Source of the DNA: Chloroflexota bacterium
Lineage (GTDB): Bacteria; Chloroflexota; Limnocylindria; QHBO01
Direction of reading: 5' to 3'
Assembly (NCBI GenBank): GCA_013694645.1
Contig: JACDBZ010000220.1
Coordinates: forward strand, 1-5,721
Length of the DNA: 5,721 nucleotides
In this document: positions 1-4,343 of the stretch, in pieces
Layout of the letters: each line of letters starts with the position of its first letter
How positions within the stretch are numbered: the stretch's first letter is position 1
Position numbers and translations under genes: made by a program
The notes under the pieces: model-generated
What the model was told of the DNA's origin: nothing
Databases searched by the model: none
What the model saw: only the letters and a program-made list of their open reading frames with translations

Positions 1-55
1 CGCCCTCCTGGCGGAAGACCTCCCAGACGCGGTCACGCTCACCGGTGCAGTTCAT
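1..55 (-). CDS. paaB: Phenylacetyl-CoA epoxidase subunit PaaB, N-terminal fragment (cut by window edge)
   Basis: Only the first 18 codons are visible, read leftward from an ATG at 55. The peptide contains DRVWEVFRQEG, which matches the opening strand of PaaB proteins (typically WEVF followed by a charged, Gly-containing turn). PaaB is the small non-catalytic subunit of the PaaABC(D)E multicomponent epoxidase, which converts phenylacetyl-CoA to its ring 1,2-epoxide in the cytoplasm. Position supports the call: same strand as paaA and next downstream of it. No good Shine-Dalgarno sequence precedes the ATG. An in-frame GTG lies 12 codons further upstream, but its extra residues do not look conserved, so the ATG is preferred. 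The fragment is short, so the name rests on one motif plus context. Confidence 0.6.
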   Translation of the reverse strand, partial: MNCTGERDRVWEVFRQEG

Positions 56-226
56 GTCATGAAGGGTACTGCGGCTCTTCGCACGTCGCACGAGCGCGAC
101 CAGACCGATTCGTCGCTCGCTTGACGCGCCAGAGCGTGCTGAGGCGTGGAAATGACGATCTATCGCTGTCAGCAACGCCTGAATGGGTCATCCGGGCATT
201 CTGGGCGTCGGGTTGGTCGATTCGTC

Positions 227-251
227 GATGAGGGAACGCCTCAGCCTCATC
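227..251 (-). other. Stem-loop in the paaA-paaB spacer
   Basis: GATGAGG at 227-233 and CCTCATC at 245-251 form a perfect 7-bp stem with an 11-nt loop, about 50 bases after the paaA stop codon. No T-run follows on either strand, so it is a poor intrinsic terminator. It could be an mRNA-stability or processing hairpin within the paa transcript. A stem this short can arise by chance in GC-rich DNA. The rest of the 56-300 spacer holds no convincing gene or promoter that I can see. Confidence 0.25.
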
Positions 252-300
252 CGGGGCGCTAAACCCCCGATCAATCGATCTTGCCCCGCGACCGTGCCGT

Positions 301-1257
301 TCAGGCTGCCGTCGAGGTTCCGAGGAGCGCGTCGCGAACCCACTGGGTCTCGGCGAAGTTGACCCGCCGGAACTCGAGGCGCTCCTGTGAGGCCGGCCCG
401 TGACCGGTGACGACCGACTTCAGCTCGGCCCAGTCGGGCTCGGTGTAGTGCCATCGCCCGTCGCCTTCGTCATGGCGGAGCGCCGGGTCCGGGATCACCA
501 GCCCGAGCTCACGGATCCGCGGGACGTAGATCGAGAGGAACTCCTGGCGCAGCTGCTCATTGTTCTTGGCCTTGATGCCCCAGTGGAGATCCTTGTCCTT
601 CGCCGGGTCCGTCGGCGGTCCATGCATCTGCATGAGCGGGCCCCACCATCGGTCCAGCGCCTCCTGCACCATCGCGCGCTGCGAGTCGGTCCCGTTCATG
701 AGGGTCAGGACGACGTCGCGCCCGTGCATGATGTGAACCGATTCCTCCCAGCAGATCTTCTTCATGGTGCGGGCGTATGGGGCATAGGAAGAGTCACGCA
801 GGGCCTGCTGGCTCACGATCGCTGCTGCGTCGACCAGCCAGGCGATGATCCCCACATCGGCCCACGACTTCGTCGGGTAGTGGAAGACGTTGTGGAACTT
901 CGTCTTGCCGTCGAGCAGGTCGGCGAGCATCTGCGCACGCGGCTTGCCAAGGTCTTCCGCCACCCGATACAGGAGCTGGGCGTGGCCCACCTCGTCCTGG
1001 ATCTTGCTGGTCAGTGCCAGCTTCCGGCGCAGCGTCGGCGCACGCATGATCCAGTCGCGTTCGGGGAGAACGCCCATCAGCTCGGAGTTGGCGTGCATCT
1101 CCACGAACTTGAGGACCGCGGCCCGGTACTCGTCGGGCATCCAGTCGTCGGGCTCGACCTTGCCACCGGACCCGACGTGCGCGTAGAAGGCATGAGCGTC
1201 TCCGGCGGCGTATGGTGGCCGTGCGTTCAGTGGCTGGATCGTATCGGCGTCAAGCAT
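301..1257 (-). CDS. paaA: Phenylacetyl-CoA epoxidase (1,2-epoxidase) catalytic subunit PaaA
   Basis: Catalytic subunit of the diiron multicomponent oxygenase that epoxidises the ring of phenylacetyl-CoA, the committed step of aerobic phenylacetate degradation. The 318-aa product is close to the usual PaaA length of about 310-330. The ferritin-like ligand pattern is complete: Glu59, the E89-x-x-H92 pair inside IQDEVGHAQ, Asp143, and the second E172-x-x-H175 pair inside WEESVH. The segment KTKFHNVFHYPTKSWAD (about 118-134) is also typical of PaaA. Start choice: the ATG at 1257 has GGAG (1262-1265, minus strand) 4 bases upstream. It already gives an N-terminus longer than that of E. coli PaaA, judged by the distance to the first iron-ligand Glu. 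A GTG at 1293 in the same frame overlaps the TGA of the preceding small gene (GTGA) and would add 12 residues. It remains possible, because the junction before it also uses GTGA. paaA lies third in an apparent operon, followed by a 245-bp gap and paaB. Confidence 0.96.
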   Translation of the reverse strand: MLDADTIQPLNARPPYAAGDAHAFYAHVGSGGKVEPDDWMPDEYRAAVLKFVEMHANSELMGVLPERDWIMRAPTLRRKLALTSKIQDEVGHAQLLYRVAEDLGKPRAQMLADLLDGKTKFHNVFHYPTKSWADVGIIAWLVDAAAIVSQQALRDSSYAPYARTMKKICWEESVHIMHGRDVVLTLMNGTDSQRAMVQEALDRWWGPLMQMHGPPTDPAKDKDLHWGIKAKNNEQLRQEFLSIYVPRIRELGLVIPDPALRHDEGDGRWHYTEPDWAELKSVVTGHGPASQERLEFRRVNFAETQWVRDALLGTSTAA

Positions 1258-1289
1258 GACGCTCCAAGGGTACCGCAAGCCAGGCAAGA

Positions 1290-1532
1290 TCACTCATGCG
1301 GCGCACGCTTGAGCGGCCGATGCCAGCGGCGGTACGCCTCGGAAGGCGAGCCGTCGACGTGTGGTCCGTCCGGCCCCATCTCGACCTCCGGGCGCGGAAT
1401 GTACAGGTCGACGGGTATCAGCCCCGGTGTTCGTACGAGCAGGTAGTCGACGAACACAGCGTCCACGGTCCCGATAACGGCCTTCGCCCTCCCGACCAGG
1501 CGGGTGCCTGGCGTCATCTCGTCGTTGCTCAC
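1290..1532 (-). CDS. Small protein encoded before paaA, PRC-barrel/DUF2171-like
   Basis: An 80-aa protein starting at GTG 1532. That codon overlaps the TGA of the previous gene as GTGA, with no Shine-Dalgarno sequence of its own, which suggests translation by coupling. The open frame extends upstream to 1607, but that part overlaps the previous gene. The product is not a standard Paa subunit. Residues about 13-50 alternate short hydrophobic strands with turns: GRAKAVIGTVDAVFVDYLLV, then IPVDLYIPRPEV. A WHRP motif closes the conserved-looking part. This G-x-V-D...LLV...YIP arrangement resembles PRC-barrel or DUF2171-type small beta proteins, which often act as adaptors. The family assignment is inference from pattern only. 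The stop overlaps the alternative GTG start of paaA, and the downstream ATG of paaA lies 32 bases further on, so it is almost certainly co-transcribed with paaA. Function unknown. Confidence 0.72.
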   Translation of the reverse strand: MSNDEMTPGTRLVGRAKAVIGTVDAVFVDYLLVRTPGLIPVDLYIPRPEVEMGPDGPHVDGSPSEAYRRWHRPLKRAPHE

Positions 1533-1729
1533 GTGGCGTGCAGTCGATGGCGGCGATGGATCAAGTCGGTGAGCCGCCGCCAGCTGGTGCGGTAGGGCGT
1601 CAGCCATTCATCGACCTCGTCAGCATCAAGGGCGGGCATCAGCTCGAGAACCCGCTCGCGTCGGAGGGCAACGTGGCGGACCACGTCCACAATTCGTTCA
1701 CGCGCCGCGGATACCGCAATTCGACGCAA
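1529..1729 (-). CDS. Hypothetical 66-aa protein, first gene of the paa transcription unit
   Basis: A small Arg-rich, probably all-helical protein that I do not recognise. The start is TTG at 1729, backed by a strong Shine-Dalgarno GGAGG (1736-1740, minus strand) with 6-base spacing, the best ribosome binding site in the window. Its last codons overlap the GTG of the next gene as GTGA. The sequence runs from a basic amphipathic helix (RRIAVSAARERIVDVV) through an acidic centre (LDADEVDEWL) to a second basic helix ending IHRRHRLHAT. There is no signal peptide, membrane segment or cysteine. A TAGCAT (-10-like) sits upstream at about 1768-1773, but no convincing -35 goes with it. The alternating charge could suit a small regulator or protein-protein adaptor, but that is speculative. 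The strongest support for it being a gene is the SD and the overlap; codon evidence alone would be weak in such GC-rich DNA. Confidence 0.6.
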   Translation of the reverse strand: MRRIAVSAARERIVDVVRHVALRRERVLELMPALDADEVDEWLTPYRTSWRRLTDLIHRRHRLHAT

Positions 1730-1771
1730 GGTGCACCTCCACTACACGATGGAGCTGACGAGACGCGGATG

Positions 1772-2101
1772 CTACACGCCCCTCCGCCGTTTCGCTGCGC
1801 GGGGCGATCGCTGATCCCCCGAGCCGCCACGGACACCAAGGCGATGGTGGAGGGAAACCCGGAGCGGGGGGTCCGCGACAGAGAGAAGCCCGTTGACGAC
1901 CTCCTGCACCGTGCCGTCGCCACCAGCGGCGATCACACGGTCGTGCCCGCGCGCAGCCGCACCGGCAGAGAGGGCTTCGGCCTCTCCGAACCGGCCCGTG
2001 ACCTCGACGCGCGCTTCAGGGCGCGAGAGCAGCCGTTCGCGGAGCCAGCCGACCGATCGCATGGCGCGACCCCTCCCGGCCACCGGGTTGACGATGACCA
2101 T
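1772..2101 (-). pseudogene. Truncated diacylglycerol/lipid-kinase-like gene (DagK/YegS/BmrU type)
   Basis: Read from ATG 2101, the product opens MVIVNPVAGRGRA, followed by HDRVIAAGGDGTVQEVVNGLL (residues about 53-72). These are the two N-terminal nucleotide-binding motifs of the diacylglycerol kinase catalytic domain (NP-x-A/S-G and GGDGT). These enzymes phosphorylate diacylglycerol or related lipids with ATP and are normally about 290-320 aa. Here the family pattern stops at about residue 80 (near 1862). The expected PxGTxND loop is absent in all three minus-strand frames, and an unrelated tail runs to a TGA at 1772. The next 200 bp carry a different gene, so this is a deletion or recombination remnant rather than a single frameshift. 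An in-frame TTG at 2143 could add 14 residues. No clear Shine-Dalgarno is seen. It is divergent from the SGNH hydrolase gene. Confidence 0.75.
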
Positions 2102-2127
2102 GGGTGCGATCGACACACAGGGTATTG

Positions 2128-2142
2128 TGACGATTCGCGTCA
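2128..2142. promoter_or_regulatory. Inverted repeat in the divergent intergenic region, possible operator
   Basis: TGACG (2128-2132), ATTCG, CGTCA (2138-2142) is a perfect 5-bp inverted repeat with a 5-bp centre. It lies between the divergent starts of the lipid-kinase remnant (2101) and the SGNH hydrolase (2171). The arrangement is typical of a dimeric repressor site. A TATTGT (-10-like for the plus strand) overlaps its left edge at 2123-2128, but no matching -35 lies at the right distance. The short arms mean it may be coincidental. Confidence 0.25.
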
Positions 2143-2170
2143 ACCATCATGGCGCGCTACCGTACCCGGC

Positions 2171-3013
2171 ATGAGCCGATGGTTGCCCTCGTTCGCGCGC
2201 CTCGTCGGAGCCGTGGCTGGCGCCTTCGCCGGCATCGTGGCCGTGCAGTTGATGCGCGTGCGCCGCATGGAGTTCCTCCCGGGCTGGCCCGGCTTCGCGA
2301 TCAACCACATCATCATGCCGTCCAGCGGCGAGCCATCCCGACCGGACCGCCTCAACATCGTCGTGCTCGGCGATTCAACGACGGCCGGGGTGGGCGTCGG
2401 CCACGCTCACGACACGCTCCCCTACCTCCTGGCTCGCCGCATCGCCGATGCAGACGTGCGCTCGGTGCGCGTCGTGAGCTACGGATGGGCTGGCGCCCGG
2501 GTTGCCGACCTCGCGTGCAAGCAGGTGCCGCGCGCGCGCGCCCGTATCCGGCCGAATGATCGTGGTCCGTTCCTGCCCGACGCCGATATCGTGGTGGTCG
2601 TGATCGGCTCAAACGACGCCACCCACAACACCCCGCCCGGTCGATACCGCGCCGATCTGCGCGCCACGTTGGAAGGCATCAGCAGGGATGCGCGACACGC
2701 GCGGATCGTCCTGGCGGGCATACCGGCGTTCCGCGGCGCCCTGCGTGGCCTTGAGCCGTTGATCTTTCTGGCGGACCAGTACGCTCGTATTCTTCGGTCG
2801 ATCAGTCGCTCCGAAGCCGCGCGCGTCGGCGCCGTGTACGCCGATCTGCATTCCGGCGTGCCACGCCTCATCGAAGGACGCGCTGACGTGCTCTCGAGCG
2901 ATCGATTTCACCCATCGGTCGTCGGATATGACGCGTGGGCGGAGGTCATCTTCCAGGCCCTCCGGTCCGAGTCCGGCACGCCCGGTTCGTCGCTCGTGGC
3001 CGCCGGCGCCTGA
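2171..3013 (+). CDS. Membrane-anchored SGNH/GDSL-family hydrolase
   Basis: A 280-aa esterase or acylhydrolase of the SGNH superfamily, acting on an ester-linked substrate that cannot be deduced. All four blocks are present: block I GDSTTAG at 67-73 with nucleophile Ser69; block II within SYGWAGARVAD, oxyanion Gly near 108; block III GSND at 146-149 with Asn148; block V DRFHP at 244-248 with catalytic Asp244 and His247. Residues about 11-27 form one hydrophobic segment after an Arg, without a clear cleavage site, so it is probably an N-terminal membrane anchor with the catalytic domain outside. ATG 2171 is chosen because it directly precedes this segment. The frame stays open upstream to 1538, but that part lies antisense to other genes and resembles no protein. 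No clear Shine-Dalgarno is visible. A stem-loop follows the stop immediately. Substrates in the family include lysophospholipids, acetylated sugars and peptidoglycan. Confidence 0.92.
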   Translation: MSRWLPSFARLVGAVAGAFAGIVAVQLMRVRRMEFLPGWPGFAINHIIMPSSGEPSRPDRLNIVVLGDSTTAGVGVGHAHDTLPYLLARRIADADVRSVRVVSYGWAGARVADLACKQVPRARARIRPNDRGPFLPDADIVVVVIGSNDATHNTPPGRYRADLRATLEGISRDARHARIVLAGIPAFRGALRGLEPLIFLADQYARILRSISRSEAARVGAVYADLHSGVPRLIEGRADVLSSDRFHPSVVGYDAWAEVIFQALRSESGTPGSSLVAAGA

Positions 3014-3014
3014 C

Positions 3015-3038
3015 GCCGGCAACGTGTCGCTTGCCGGC
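3015..3038 (+). terminator. Strong stem-loop just after the SGNH hydrolase stop, probable terminator
   Basis: GCCGGCAA (3015-3022) and TTGCCGGC (3031-3038) form a perfect 8-bp stem with an 8-nt loop, beginning one base after the TGA at 3011-3013. No T-run follows, so it is not a classic intrinsic terminator. T-poor hairpins are common behind genes in high-GC bacteria and may end or stabilise the transcript. It separates the hydrolase from the next gene, which starts 72 bases further on. Confidence 0.5.
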
Positions 3039-3110
3039 ACTCACCGGTCATGCGATGCTGAGGGCGGAATCCTTTCGATCCGAGCAGACCCTTGTGCCCC
3101 GGGGGAGAGC

Positions 3111-4343
3111 GTGCGTCCCGTCCTGGTCATCGTCACCGCGCTGGCGACCCTGGTTGCCAGCCTCGGCTTCGCGCTGCCCGCGCGCGCCGCGACGCCCACC
3201 AAAGTGGCCGTCATCGTCGGCCCGGTGGGCGAGGAGTTGACGCCGGTCTACATCGGCCTGGCCGAGGCCGCCGCCACGGAAGCCGAGGTGCGCGGCGCAT
3301 CCGTGGCTCGCGCCTACTCCCCGAATGCCAACGCCGCACAGGTGCTGGCCGCGGTGGAGGGTGCCACCATCGTCATCTACCTGGGACACGGCGTGGGCAC
3401 CCCCAACCCGTACTCGCCAAATCCGAACGCGGCCACCACCAACGGCTGGGGCCTGAACGGACCGAATGCGGTCGGTACCCACGCCGATGCGTGGTCGGAC
3501 GGCACACTGGCCTACTACGGCGAGGCGTGGATCGCCGCGAACGCCCGGCCGGCTCCCGGCTGGGTGATGATCTACTCGAACGCGTGCTACGCGCCGGGCG
3601 CGTCGGAGGGCTTCGACACGCCGGCCGATGAGAAGAAGGCCGCCGATCGGGTGAGCGCCTATTCACGGGCCCCACTGGCCGAGCTGGGCGCGTCGGCCTA
3701 CTTCGCCACCGACTTCTACGAGGGCGCCGCCCACCTGGTCGGCACCCTGCTCGACCAGCCATCGCTCCCCTACGGAGAGGTGTTCAGCTCTGAGCCACGA
3801 TTCAGCGCCGCTGGCCTGGCACGCCTGCCCCATGGCCTGGTCTCCGGTGCCGAGACGTGGCTGCACCGATCCGCCTACTTCGAAGGCAAGCTCGACTACT
3901 GGTACGCCTTCGCGGGGAACCCGGCCGCCAGCCTGGCGGATGGCGCGGCGGGCCGCCCGGCCGGGAACGAAGCATCAGCCGCAGCCGCCACCGGGGCGGT
4001 GCCACCGCTCACAGCCATCGATGGCCTGGCGATCGGCATGGCATCGAGCTACGCCGAGAGCATCGGCTGGGAGGGACAGCCGACCATCGCGTTGCCGCTG
4101 GAGCTGGGTGGTGGGATGCCGGACGGCGATCCGACCTGGGTCCTGGTGTGCGCGGATCGCTGTGCCAGTCTTCCCATCGTGGATTCGTGCCCGTGCTTCG
4201 TCGGGACCACGGACCAGCGCGTCGCCAACCTGTCACATGATGCGTGGCGGCTCCTGTCGGACGCTCCCCTCGAGGAGGGTCTCATTCGTGTCGAGCTGTA
4301 CCTCGCTCCCGCCGTAATCCCCGCGGACTCGCCGGATGCCTAG
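3111..4343 (+). CDS. Secreted protein of unknown function with a caspase/CHAT-like His...Cys pattern
   Basis: A 410-aa exported protein. GTG 3111 is preceded by a GGGGGAG purine run (3101-3107) and leads straight into a signal peptide: hydrophobic core at about 4-22, then PARA with likely cleavage after Ala26. The mature N-terminal half reads as an alternating beta/alpha fold: VAVIVGP, SVARAYSP, TIVIYLGHG (His93) and WVMIYSNACY (Cys159). A hydrophobic strand ending in HG and a later strand ending in C is the layout of clan CD cysteine peptidases (caspase, gingipain, CHAT), so H93/C159 may be a catalytic dyad; this is inference. Between them lies an Asn/Pro/Gly-rich stretch (about 97-124). The C-terminal third holds a Cys cluster: C347-x3-C351-x8-C360-x-C362. 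An Ala/Gly-rich linker (about 281-302) separates the halves. It converges on, and shares its stop palindrome with, the glycosyltransferase gene. The catalytic idea could be wrong: similar exported proteins are usually annotated hypothetical. Confidence 0.88.
   Translation: MRPVLVIVTALATLVASLGFALPARAATPTKVAVIVGPVGEELTPVYIGLAEAAATEAEVRGASVARAYSPNANAAQVLAAVEGATIVIYLGHGVGTPNPYSPNPNAATTNGWGLNGPNAVGTHADAWSDGTLAYYGEAWIAANARPAPGWVMIYSNACYAPGASEGFDTPADEKKAADRVSAYSRAPLAELGASAYFATDFYEGAAHLVGTLLDQPSLPYGEVFSSEPRFSAAGLARLPHGLVSGAETWLHRSAYFEGKLDYWYAFAGNPAASLADGAAGRPAGNEASAAAATGAVPPLTAIDGLAIGMASSYAESIGWEGQPTIALPLELGGGMPDGDPTWVLVCADRCASLPIVDSCPCFVGTTDQRVANLSHDAWRLLSDAPLEEGLIRVELYLAPAVIPADSPDA
4340..4343. other. 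Shared CTAG palindrome carrying both convergent stop codons
   Basis: The plus-strand secreted-protein gene ends with TAG at 4341-4343. The minus-strand glycosyltransferase gene ends with TAG read from 4342-4340. Because CTAG is its own reverse complement, four base pairs serve both stops and leave no intergenic DNA. A weak 5-bp stem (CGCCG 4330-4334 with CGGCG 4351-4355) straddles it. I see no proper terminator for either gene, so their transcripts probably overlap at the 3' ends. Confidence 0.9.

Noticed and set aside
400..1446. A 348-codon open frame on the plus strand antisense to paaA
   Set aside because: It lies almost wholly opposite the clearly recognisable paaA, has low-complexity His/Arg/Val/Leu-rich content with no family pattern, and is expected from GC-rich codon bias.
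1533..1607. Longer form of the 80-aa protein with 25 extra N-terminal residues
   Set aside because: The extension overlaps the 66-aa gene in another frame, whereas the GTG at 1532 forms a precise GTGA overlap and precedes the part with beta-strand-like pattern.
2088..2128. TTGACG (2088-2093) and TATTGT (2123-2128) as a sigma-70 promoter for the hydrolase
   Set aside because: The 29-bp spacing is far from the usual 16-18, and TTGACG lies inside the kinase remnant.
1538..2170. In-frame 211-codon upstream extension of the SGNH hydrolase
   Set aside because: It lies antisense to the small paa-linked genes and the kinase remnant, resembles no protein domain, and would bury the N-terminal membrane anchor in the middle of the protein.
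2928..3110. Longer open frame upstream of the secreted protein
   Set aside because: It overlaps the end of the SGNH hydrolase in another frame and would place a signal peptide internally; the GTG at 3111 with a purine-rich site fits export.
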